Below the pieces are notes generated by a model. It had not been told where the DNA came from. It saw nothing but the letters and a program-made list of their open reading frames with translations, and made no database searches. Below, one piece after another: positions 35,873 to 43,640 of a stretch of 64,000 nucleotides of DNA (its first letter is position 1; each line of letters begins with the position of its first letter). The DNA comes from Chryseobacterium vaccae (GTDB taxonomy: Bacteria > Bacteroidota > Bacteroidia > Flavobacteriales > Weeksellaceae), in NCBI RefSeq assembly GCF_009602705.1, contig NZ_VSWH01000001.1:4885001-4949000 (forward strand), written 5' to 3'. Made by a program: the position numbers and the translations under genes.

Positions 35873-36769
35873 ATGGCTAAATCTGTAGAAGAGTTTAATA
35901 AGAAAAGGCTTCGGTCCAGCAATATTACAGTAGTGATAAGTATTGCCCTAGTGTTATTTTTACTGGGTTTAATGGGACTTATTCTGATCAATGCGCAAAA
36001 GTATTCAGACTATCTTAAAGAACAACTTGTTGTAAACGCATATTTCGATGAAAACTATGATGTAAAAGATTCAGCTAAAATATTAAAACAGGAAAGCGAT
36101 GCGGTTCAACAGATCCAGAAGCTGGAATCGGTGAAGCGTACAACCTATATTTCTAAAAAAATGGCTTCAGCAGAAGCTAAGAAGAGTTTAGGAGTAAACA
36201 GTGAGGCTCTTTTTGAAGACGATATTTTTCCTGCATCTGTAGAGATTGCTTTGAAACCGGAGTACACAGATTCAACTAAAATTGGAAAAGTGCTTACAGA
36301 AATTAAATCGGTGCCGGGGATTGTAGATGTGAAAAATGATTCCGATTCACAGAAGATTTATGACAAACTGAATCAAATCCTTAAATGGATTCTGGCATTC
36401 TGTATTTTATTCCTAGTTCTTGCGATTGTATTGATCAATAACTCAATCAGGCTAAAAGTATTTTCAAAAAGGTTTATTATTAAAACCATGCAGCTGGTAG
36501 GAGCGAAGCGAAGATTTATCCTTATTCCTTTTATCAAAGAAGCGCTTATTCTTGGAGTTTTAGGTGCCTTACTTGGATTACTGGCATTATTCGGACTTTG
36601 GTATTATTTTACAACCACTATAAAAACACCTTTCGTTCAGGACACTAATCAGTATATATGGCTGGTGGTACTGGTATTTGGAGTAGGTATTTTCATCAGT
36701 GTATTAAGTACAATCATTGCAACATGGAGATTCTTACGATCTAATGTTGACGATTTATATTATTCTTAA
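35873..36769 (+). CDS. ftsX: cell division protein FtsX
   Basis: 298 residues with FtsX topology: one N-terminal membrane helix (about 18-42), an extracytoplasmic domain (about 45-165) with FPASVEIALKPEY, then three helices (about 168-195, 215-245, 260-285) and a C-terminal FLRSNVDDLYYS. With the ATPase FtsE (not in this window) it forms an ABC-type complex that controls cell-wall hydrolases at the septum. The next gene starts directly after its stop, in the order ftsX-DUF3098-uppP common in Bacteroidota. Confidence 0.92.
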   Translation: MAKSVEEFNKKRLRSSNITVVISIALVLFLLGLMGLILINAQKYSDYLKEQLVVNAYFDENYDVKDSAKILKQESDAVQQIQKLESVKRTTYISKKMASAEAKKSLGVNSEALFEDDIFPASVEIALKPEYTDSTKIGKVLTEIKSVPGIVDVKNDSDSQKIYDKLNQILKWILAFCILFLVLAIVLINNSIRLKVFSKRFIIKTMQLVGAKRRFILIPFIKEALILGVLGALLGLLALFGLWYYFTTTIKTPFVQDTNQYIWLVVLVFGVGIFISVLSTIIATWRFLRSNVDDLYYS

Positions 36770-36770
36770 C

Positions 36771-37067
36771 ATGAGTAAAAAAACAAATAAATTTTCCGCT
36801 TCAGCTTTTGGCAAGGAAACTGAAGTTCCACAGGAAAACGCTTTTTATTTTGGCCAGCAGAACTTCAAGTGGATGCTGATAGGACTTGCATTTATCGTTG
36901 TAGGATTCCTTCTGATGATGGGACCGGATGCCAACACAGTGGATGGCAAGTTTGATCCTAATTCATGGAATGACGGCATTTTCTCTATCCGCAGAATCAG
37001 AATTGCACCTTTATTTGTTGTAATTGGTTTTGCAATTGAAGTCTATGCGATTTTAAAAAGAAAGTAA
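36771..37067 (+). CDS. DUF3098 membrane protein
   Basis: 98 residues from the ATG at 36771, directly after the ftsX stop. An in-frame ATG at 36717 lies inside ftsX and adds an unrelated leader, so I reject it. Two membrane helices (about 32-50 and 77-95) flank a loop with DPNSWNDGIFSIRRIRIAP, the DUF3098 signature. Function unknown; constant company with ftsX and uppP suggests a role in envelope biogenesis or division. Confidence 0.85.
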   Translation: MSKKTNKFSASAFGKETEVPQENAFYFGQQNFKWMLIGLAFIVVGFLLMMGPDANTVDGKFDPNSWNDGIFSIRRIRIAPLFVVIGFAIEVYAILKRK

Positions 37068-37168
37068 TTAATCAATTCTTTATTGAGAGATTAAGAAATT
37101 AAGAGATTCAGAAGTTGATTGTGAATCTCAAGATCTCTTGATCTTTTAATTTTTTACAGACACAACAT

Positions 37169-37987
37169 ATGGATTTAATTAAAGCAATTATCATTGCTAT
37201 TATTGAAGGGCTTACAGAGTACCTTCCGATTTCTTCTACAGCACATATGGGATTCACCGCTAATCTGCTTGGGTTACCGGATGATGAATTTCTCAAAATG
37301 TTCCAGGTTTCCATTCAGTTCGGTGCTATTTTATCTGTGGTAGTGGCTTACTGGAAAAAATTCTTTGATCTGAATAACATCCAGTTTTACTTTAAACTGG
37401 GTTTTGCTGTTGTTCCCGCATTGGTTTTAGGATATCTGTTTGATGATAAAATTGAAGCTATTCTTGGAAACCAGATTGCTATTTCTTCCGTACTGGTGTT
37501 GGGAGGGGTTGTTCTCTTATTCGTAGATCGATGGTTTAAAAATCCTAAAATTGATGATGAAAAAGGAATTACTATAAGAAAAGCAATTACCATTGGGTTC
37601 TGGCAGTGCCTGGCCATGATGCCGGGAACAAGCCGTAGTGCAGCCTCCATCATTGGGGGAATGACGCAGGGACTTACACGAAAGGCCGCTGCAGAATTTT
37701 CCTTTTTCCTTGCTGTACCTACGATGCTTGCCGTAACCGTATATTCTGTTTTCCTTAAAACATGGGGGAAAGAAACCGCAAACCCGCAAAAAGGTTACGA
37801 AATGATTATGGCTTCTCAGGATCACATCATGATTTTTATTGTAGGAAATGTAGTGGCATTTATTGTGGCCCTGATCGCTATCAAAGCCTTCATTGGTGTT
37901 CTTAATAAATATGGTTTCAAACCTTGGGGATGGTATCGTATCTTTGTTGGGATTGCCCTGTTAATCTATTTCTATTTCTTTAAATAA
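37169..37987 (+). CDS. uppP: undecaprenyl-diphosphatase
   Basis: 272 residues, about eight membrane helices. Catalytic motifs: EGLTEYLPISSTAHM (Glu/His/Ser site) near residues 13-27 and MPGTSRSAASI around residue 150. It removes phosphate from undecaprenyl diphosphate so the lipid carrier can be reused for peptidoglycan and glycan export; mild bacitracin resistance is a known effect. The next ATG follows its TAA with no gap. Confidence 0.95.
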   Translation: MDLIKAIIIAIIEGLTEYLPISSTAHMGFTANLLGLPDDEFLKMFQVSIQFGAILSVVVAYWKKFFDLNNIQFYFKLGFAVVPALVLGYLFDDKIEAILGNQIAISSVLVLGGVVLLFVDRWFKNPKIDDEKGITIRKAITIGFWQCLAMMPGTSRSAASIIGGMTQGLTRKAAAEFSFFLAVPTMLAVTVYSVFLKTWGKETANPQKGYEMIMASQDHIMIFIVGNVVAFIVALIAIKAFIGVLNKYGFKPWGWYRIFVGIALLIYFYFFK

Positions 37988-38437
37988 ATGAAAAGCAATA
38001 TTTTAAAGATATTGGCTGTTTCCGGTTCAGTAATTTCCTGTTCGCCGGCACATACCTTGTTTGTGAAGAACAATACCAATGAAAGACTGGACTTTTTTGT
38101 TGAGCTGAAAGAGAAAACACAGATTAAGGAGCTTCTGATCTGTAAAGAACTGGTTCCGGATGAAAAGCTTGAAAGTAAAGCCTTTATCAATTATTCTAAA
38201 GAAGGGAAATGCTATCACCAGACGGTCAATACCGTCAATAATAAAAGCTATAAATTTACTTTGCCTGTAAGCTATACCATCAATATTGCTCCCAATAATT
38301 CTATTTATCCTTTTAAAGCAGTTTATTATATGAGAGGGGATATAAAATGTTTTATCAATACAGGTACTTCCGCAGACTGTAGGCAGAAAACAAGCCAGCA
38401 GCCCGGCTTAGTAAATATCACAGAAATTTTAGAATAA
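37988..38437 (+). CDS. small lipoprotein of unknown function
   Basis: 149 residues. The N-terminus MKSNILKILAVSGSVISC is a lipoprotein signal with Cys18 as the lipidated residue. The rest is a compact beta-rich domain with four more Cys (in ICKEL, GKCYHQ, IKCFINTG and ADCRQK), which may form disulphides in the periplasm. It follows uppP with no gap and overlaps the truB start by one base (TAATG), so translation is coupled. No family recognised. Confidence 0.7.
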   Translation: MKSNILKILAVSGSVISCSPAHTLFVKNNTNERLDFFVELKEKTQIKELLICKELVPDEKLESKAFINYSKEGKCYHQTVNTVNNKSYKFTLPVSYTINIAPNNSIYPFKAVYYMRGDIKCFINTGTSADCRQKTSQQPGLVNITEILE

Positions 38438-39135
38438 TGACAGCTGAAGAACTGCAATCAGGATATGTGTTTTTATTGGACAAGCCTCTGGACTGGACTT
38501 CCTTCCAGGCTGTCAATAAAATGAAATATAAGCTTAAAAGAGAATTTAATCTTCCCAAAAAGTTTAAAATAGGACATGCCGGAACTCTTGATCCACGGGC
38601 TACGGGCCTGCTTATTATATGTTGTGGGAAATTCACCAAGAAAATTCCGGAAATTCAGGATGCGCCCAAAGAGTACTGGACGGAAATTAAATTGGGAGTT
38701 CAGACGGAATCGTATGACACAGAAAAACCTGAGATCCTTCATCAGGACATCTCTCATATTTCAGAGGAAATGATCCGTGAGGCCCTCAATAAGTTTGTTG
38801 GAGAAATAGATCAGAAACCGCCGGTATATTCAGCGATAAAAATAGATGGCGAGAGAGCTTACAATCTGGCAAGGGCAGGAGAGGAAGTAGAAATGAAGTC
38901 CAGAAAGACCACCATATTTTACATTAAAGATGTTAAGATAGAACTTCCGTTAGTCAGCTTTATGGTAGGATGTTCCAAAGGAACTTATATACGAAGTCTG
39001 GCACACGATATAGGGCAGGAATTGGGTATAGGTGCTTATCTTACTCAGCTCAGACGTACAAAGATTGGAGATTATACTATTGAAAATGCAACCTCTGATT
39101 ATTTGGAAAACGAATTCAGATTTGAAAATATATGA
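38437..39135 (+). CDS. truB: tRNA pseudouridine(55) synthase
   Basis: 232 residues. TruB motifs: LDKPLDWTSFQAVNKM, HAGTLDPRATGLLIIC with the catalytic Asp, YWTEIKLGVQTESYDTE, QKPPVYSAIKIDGERAY and GTYIRSLAHDIGQ. It converts U55 of the T-loop in tRNAs. The C-terminal PUA domain is absent or minimal, as is usual for Bacteroidota members of this length. Start and stop overlap both neighbours. Confidence 0.95.
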   Translation: MTAEELQSGYVFLLDKPLDWTSFQAVNKMKYKLKREFNLPKKFKIGHAGTLDPRATGLLIICCGKFTKKIPEIQDAPKEYWTEIKLGVQTESYDTEKPEILHQDISHISEEMIREALNKFVGEIDQKPPVYSAIKIDGERAYNLARAGEEVEMKSRKTTIFYIKDVKIELPLVSFMVGCSKGTYIRSLAHDIGQELGIGAYLTQLRRTKIGDYTIENATSDYLENEFRFENI

Positions 39136-39710
39136 TGAAAAATTTATTTCTGTTGGGATTACTATTTTCTTCTGCTCAGTTTTTTTCACAGGAGACGGAA
39201 ACTAAGAAACCCAAAATGGACTTTTATTTCAATCCGTCGCTGAATTTTGGCTATAATGCGGGATATAAAGAACCGGAAGTCAATAATTCTCAATACATTC
39301 AGACCCAACGTTTGGGGAAGATCACTTATGGGGTCACAGCAATAGGCGGCTACAATTTTCTTCCTAACTTTGCAGTCGGAACCGGATTGCGATACAGTTT
39401 TGTAGAAGATAATAATCACCTGGTGTTCTGGATGATTCAGCCTAAGATTATATTTTCACCGGGAGACCGGCCTTTTTATATCGATCTGAACTATGGTAAG
39501 CAGATCAATCATTCAGCGGTTTCTAATTCTGAACTTTGGGGAGGGAGACTTGGAATGATGGTTTCCTACTCAAAAAGGTTGAGCCAGGAAGGAGGAATTG
39601 TATTGGAAGCACAAAAGATAAAGGGAAATTCTAATGCTTTTTTCATCGGATTAAGCTATGGAATTACCATTTTCAGCAATAAAAATTATACCGGTTACGG
39701 AGAAGATTAA
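39132..39710 (+). CDS. outer-membrane beta-barrel-type protein
   Basis: 192 residues. Signal peptide about 1-20 (ends QFFSQ). The mature part alternates hydrophobic and polar residues with aromatic girdles ([51 protein letters not shown]), fitting an eight-strand outer-membrane barrel. Start overlaps the truB stop (ATGA type) and the stop overlaps the next ATG by one base, so expression is coupled to two RNA modification genes. Role unknown. Confidence 0.75.
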   Translation: MMKNLFLLGLLFSSAQFFSQETETKKPKMDFYFNPSLNFGYNAGYKEPEVNNSQYIQTQRLGKITYGVTAIGGYNFLPNFAVGTGLRYSFVEDNNHLVFWMIQPKIIFSPGDRPFYIDLNYGKQINHSAVSNSELWGGRLGMMVSYSKRLSQEGGIVLEAQKIKGNSNAFFIGLSYGITIFSNKNYTGYGED

Positions 39711-40432
39711 TGGAAAAAACGCGCATCAATAAATATCTGTCAGAAGTAGGATACTGTTCAAGAAGAGCGGCAGATAAGCTTTTGGAAGAAGGAAGAATAA
39801 CAATTAACGGAAAAGTTCCGGAACTGGGAACCAAAGTTTCAGATGAAGATCTTGTGGAAGTAGATGGAAAACCTGTTCGTGAACCACAGGAAAAACCTGT
39901 TTATATTGCATTCAACAAGCCAGTAGGAATTGTCTGTACCACAGATACAAAGCGGGAAAAGAATAATATTGTAGATTATATTAACCATCCGCAGAGAATC
40001 TTCCCGATCGGAAGACTGGATAAACCCAGTGAAGGCCTGATTCTGCTGACCAGTGACGGTGATATCGTCAATAAAATCCTCAGAGCAAGGAATAATCACG
40101 AAAAGGAATATCTTGTTCGTGTAGATAAGCCTATTACCCCTAGATTTCTTGAAAAAATGAGAAACGGTGTGCCTATCCTGGATACGGTTACCAAAAAATG
40201 TGAAGTAGAAAAGATAGATGACATGAACTTTCGTATCATTCTTACTCAGGGTCTGAACAGACAGATCAGGAGAATGTGCGAATATCTCGGCTATGACGTA
40301 AAAAAACTGAAGCGTATCCGAATCATGAATATCAAGCTGGATCTGCCGGTGGGAAAATGGAGAGATTTAACGGATCAGGAGCTTTCAGCGCTTAATCTGC
40401 TGCTTGAGGATTCCAGTAAAACGGTGGATTAG
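39710..40432 (+). CDS. rRNA pseudouridine synthase, RluF-like
   Basis: 240 residues. An S4 RNA-binding domain at about 3-55 ([24 protein letters not shown] in pieces), then the RsuA/RluB/E/F catalytic domain with [33 protein letters not shown] (catalytic Asp in GRLD) and [24 protein letters not shown] and [15 protein letters not shown] favour RluF (23S U2604) over RluB. Last gene of the run that starts at ftsX; it converges on the DUF2314 gene with a 36-base gap and no obvious terminator. Confidence 0.9.
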   Translation: MEKTRINKYLSEVGYCSRRAADKLLEEGRITINGKVPELGTKVSDEDLVEVDGKPVREPQEKPVYIAFNKPVGIVCTTDTKREKNNIVDYINHPQRIFPIGRLDKPSEGLILLTSDGDIVNKILRARNNHEKEYLVRVDKPITPRFLEKMRNGVPILDTVTKKCEVEKIDDMNFRIILTQGLNRQIRRMCEYLGYDVKKLKRIRIMNIKLDLPVGKWRDLTDQELSALNLLLEDSSKTVD

Positions 40433-40468
40433 AATGATGAATTTCAGTCTGATTGTATTTTTTTCTGA

Positions 40469-40996
40469 TTATTCAAATCTGTAACCCGATTCATCATCGA
40501 ATCTCTTTCTGTCTTCAGGGCTCATTCTGTTTCTGAGAAGACGGATTGTATAGCCGCCCTGTAAAATGTCGTGATCAAAATACATCCAATCTGAAATTTC
40601 ATTTTTTTCGATTTCCACAACCTCATCCTGTTTCACTTCTTTGGTGTGGAGAGGAGGGCTGTTGATAATTCCTACATACTTGTTCTTTTCCTTAGAAAAT
40701 AAAACAGGGGATATCCAGATAAATTCATCCCCTTCGTTACTTCGGAATGCTTTTTTTATGGCAAAATTTTTAAAATCAGGATTCTCACTTTTTATAGCTG
40801 TTTCGAATTTGTCAAAGGTTTTCTTTGCTGTTTTAATTGCAGCTACCATTTCTTTGTCGGCAGCAGCCACTTCATATACAGAGTTTTCAAACGATTTTTC
40901 CTTTCCTGCATTATTTTTCTCTTTGTTACTCACCGACTGGCCTGTACAAAATGCAAATAATAATACAGATAATATGATGAATATACTCTTACTCAT
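40469..40996 (-). CDS. DUF2314 lipoprotein
   Basis: 175 residues. A lipoprotein signal with Cys17 (LLFAFC) at 1-17. The domain at about 60-165 has DEFIWISPVLFSKEKNKYVG, NSPPL, VVEIEKNEISDWMYFD and LLRNRMSPEDR, the DUF2314 pattern. It lies 38 bases after the putative immunity lipoprotein on the same strand, so it is probably the fourth gene of the vgrG unit. It could be a second immunity or chaperone protein, or an unrelated passenger. Confidence 0.75.
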   Translation of the reverse strand: MSKSIFIILSVLLFAFCTGQSVSNKEKNNAGKEKSFENSVYEVAAADKEMVAAIKTAKKTFDKFETAIKSENPDFKNFAIKKAFRSNEGDEFIWISPVLFSKEKNKYVGIINSPPLHTKEVKQDEVVEIEKNEISDWMYFDHDILQGGYTIRLLRNRMSPEDRKRFDDESGYRFE

Positions 40997-41034
40997 GTTA
41001 CTAAAATTAAGGCATTATAGTTAAATTTTCAGAT

Positions 41035-41751
41035 TTACTTTCCAATATTAAATTCTCCTGTGACTTCATAAGAGATCAAATTAGCATTATTAATAAATTT
41101 TCTGGCAGATAATCCGGGTTGATAGACCTCTGTAAAATCTTCTTTATGCTTTTTAGCCAGTATTTTTTTCTCAAACTTTTTTGATTTTCCTTCATACCGT
41201 TCCGTAAAATGGATGGTATCATTTTTAATACTTCCATTAACGTAATAGTAGGTTTCCTTATAGGGGCTTTCTCTGCTTTTCCTTGTCTTAATGATATTGC
41301 CCGCTAACTCATAATCGCCGAAATATTGAAGATTAATGGGCTGCAATACTTTTACAACTCCGTTTTCCGGAAAACTTAATATCTTTCCATCCATATCCAG
41401 ATCCACTGTACTCATACAGAAAGTTTCCTCGTCAGAATAGACGACAAATTGTACTGAAGCAGGAGTGATATAATGGATATATACTTTGTTTACTTTTAAA
41501 TAAGGGTTAGATTCCAGTCTTAGCTTTTTCTCGTAAAATAAAAAATCACCATAATAAGCACTGAAAATACTGTCATTCAATTCTTTGAATGGAATTTTTT
41601 GAGCATTTAAATATTCTTTGAATGCTGCATTCCTTTCATCTTTATATTGTTTTTGTTTTTTGGTCTGGCTGTTACAGCTTTCGAAACAAAACAAAATAAG
41701 AAGCAGAACAACTATTTTATTTATTCTCGGTTTCATTTTTTTTATTTTCAT
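41035..41751 (-). CDS. lipoprotein overlapping the effector gene, candidate immunity protein
   Basis: 238 residues from the ATG at 41751; an ATG at 41736 (MKPRINKIVV) is equally possible. The signal peptide has lipobox LFCFESC, so the protein is lipid-anchored facing the periplasm. The rest is beta-rich, with MSTVDLDMDGKILSFP and FGDYELAGNIIKTRKS; no family recognised. Its start lies inside the end of the 637-residue gene (35- or 20-base overlap), so translation is coupled. A lipoprotein coupled to a VgrG-linked effector is the usual form of an immunity protein; that role is inference. Confidence 0.6.
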   Translation of the reverse strand: MKIKKMKPRINKIVVLLLILFCFESCNSQTKKQKQYKDERNAAFKEYLNAQKIPFKELNDSIFSAYYGDFLFYEKKLRLESNPYLKVNKVYIHYITPASVQFVVYSDEETFCMSTVDLDMDGKILSFPENGVVKVLQPINLQYFGDYELAGNIIKTRKSRESPYKETYYYVNGSIKNDTIHFTERYEGKSKKFEKKILAKKHKEDFTEVYQPGLSARKFINNANLISYEVTGEFNIGK

Positions 41752-43630
41752 TTTCTGACTCTAATCTATAAAATTTTTGTAATTCTTTATTGGGAATATC
41801 TGCTTCAAAATATTTTTTAAGACGATTAAAATTAGGTTTACGTGAGCCATCTGAATAAACAACAAATAAATGATGAAACGTTGAATTGGGTTTTAATCTT
41901 ACACTGATTTTATAATCCGTCAATCTTTCATAATATTTATCCATATCCTTCTTATACTGAATTATAGCCTCATCAAATTTACTGCGGTCTTTGTAGTCGC
42001 TTTCTATAGGCTCTTTGGGTTTCTTGGGCTCGCTGGGGAAATCAATTGCATTATGCATATTGTTAGACGGCCAGAAGGTACCATACCCAAATTTGGTTCT
42101 GGTATTCAGATTTCCCTGTGCATCTGTAAAAGAGAACGTTTCCTGACCGCGGTTTAATAATAAATCAAATAATCTTTGGGTATCATAGTTTTGCCCGTCG
42201 ATATTCTTATCCAGATTATACGGATTTTCATTATTGGATTTACCATAATATAGATCGAAGGCATAGGCCATATTAATTTTATCCGTAATCTTTGCCTGGA
42301 CATTTACCCCTGCGGACCAGTATTGATCAGAATCCATTCCAAAGAATAAAGGTGGTTTAAAGATATCATTGTAGGAAGAGATCATAAAATTTCCTACTTT
42401 TATAGATGAACCGCCAATAATCTGATGCCGGTGAGGAGTGTCAAATTTATTATACTTGTCCTGTAATCTTTTTCCGTTTTTATCATATTCGCTGGTTACT
42501 CTTCCCGAGCTCAGAACCCCTGTTGATCCTAAAGTAAAAGCATATTCGTAAGGGTTATTTACCCCTGAGCCCGAGAACTGGTTGAATAGATTCATATTAA
42601 GCGAATTTCCGGTTTTATAGCCTAATGTGATGGCTGGTGTTCCACTTAAAGTAACCAGATGCCGGCTCATAGGAGAGGTTCCGGGAGTACCATATCCGTA
42701 ATACGTAAGAGCAGCATTAAAGCTTGGCATCACACCAAAATTACCCATTTTGATCTGTTTGGAAATGCCTGCGTATAAACTTGCGGAGAACCCGCCTCCG
42801 AGACTAAAACTGAATTTCATTCCGATATTAAAAGGCGGATCTCCGGGGCCTTCTTCAGAACTATTAGCAGAGGGATCAGGTGCTTCATAATATCCATCAA
42901 AGTTTCCTGCGCTGGGGCCTCCTCTTTCTTTTTCCCTTTCCCGGAAGTAATAGTTGTCAGGTGGAGGAGGAGGTGCTTCCGTTTCACCTTCTGGTTTTGG
43001 AAAACTGATATCCAGATTTCCTTTATAGGTTGGGGATTCCAGCTTTGCAATAACTATTGTAGATTCTCCGGAAGCATCAAATCTGAAAAGATCATAATCA
43101 TAGGTGTCAAAATTATCCTTTTGGGGAAGACTTTCCTTTAAAACAGCATTGATGTATTGCCCATATGCTTCAGCAAGTGCTGCAATTAATTTGATTTTTT
43201 TATCGTTATCCTTTTCTATATCAGGCAGCATAGCTTCCCAAACGAGGATGTTTTTGCTTTCCTCATCATAAAAAGCTTTTAAGGAAGGACGGTTTTTGGT
43301 GACAACAATTGGAGGATTGGCAATTTTCCCTTCCGCAATGTCTTTATAAAACTTATAGACAATGCTTGTATTATCCGCATCAAATTGAGACGTGATCTCA
43401 GAAGCAACCATTTTGATGTGATCGTGGATATAAGAGCTTTCCAGCTTATATTCACTTTCTTCCGGTGCAGCGGGTGTGTATTTTTCAGGGTCCCCATAAA
43501 TTACACCGTCTTCTTTGCCAACCTGTATTACCTTTGAGCCTATATTCTCAATCTCATCATTGGAATATCTTTTATAATTTCCACCGATGATTTTTGTAAT
43601 ATTTCCTTTTACAATCCTTGTCCTGCTCAT
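41717..43630 (-). CDS. putative T6SS effector with N-terminal marker and beta-rich toxin-like domain
   Basis: 637 residues, no signal peptide. Residues 1-50 (TRIVKGNITKIIGG ... SKVIQVGKEDGVIYG) form a marker-like leader that I recall on polymorphic proteins of Flavobacteriia. A helical segment (about 70-175) contains TKNRPSLKAFYDEESKNILVWEA in pieces. A Pro-rich linker APPPPPDNYYF lies near 218. A Gly/aromatic beta-rich domain (about 255-500) has MKFSFSLGGGFSASLYAGIS and TPAITLGYKTGNSLNMNLF. The C-terminal tail is charged. The gene starts 10 bases after vgrG stops. The beta domain may be a toxin type 23-like domain or a barrel; I cannot settle this by eye. Confidence 0.6.
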   Translation of the reverse strand: MSRTRIVKGNITKIIGGNYKRYSNDEIENIGSKVIQVGKEDGVIYGDPEKYTPAAPEESEYKLESSYIHDHIKMVASEITSQFDADNTSIVYKFYKDIAEGKIANPPIVVTKNRPSLKAFYDEESKNILVWEAMLPDIEKDNDKKIKLIAALAEAYGQYINAVLKESLPQKDNFDTYDYDLFRFDASGESTIVIAKLESPTYKGNLDISFPKPEGETEAPPPPPDNYYFREREKERGGPSAGNFDGYYEAPDPSANSSEEGPGDPPFNIGMKFSFSLGGGFSASLYAGISKQIKMGNFGVMPSFNAALTYYGYGTPGTSPMSRHLVTLSGTPAITLGYKTGNSLNMNLFNQFSGSGVNNPYEYAFTLGSTGVLSSGRVTSEYDKNGKRLQDKYNKFDTPHRHQIIGGSSIKVGNFMISSYNDIFKPPLFFGMDSDQYWSAGVNVQAKITDKINMAYAFDLYYGKSNNENPYNLDKNIDGQNYDTQRLFDLLLNRGQETFSFTDAQGNLNTRTKFGYGTFWPSNNMHNAIDFPSEPKKPKEPIESDYKDRSKFDEAIIQYKKDMDKYYERLTDYKISVRLKPNSTFHHLFVVYSDGSRKPNFNRLKKYFEADIPNKELQKFYRLESENENKKNETENK

Positions 43631-43640
43631 GTTTTAGGTT

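Noticed and set aside
36717..36770. Longer N-terminus for the DUF3098 protein
   Set aside because: It lies wholly inside ftsX in another frame; the ATG at 36771 directly after the ftsX stop fits the family.
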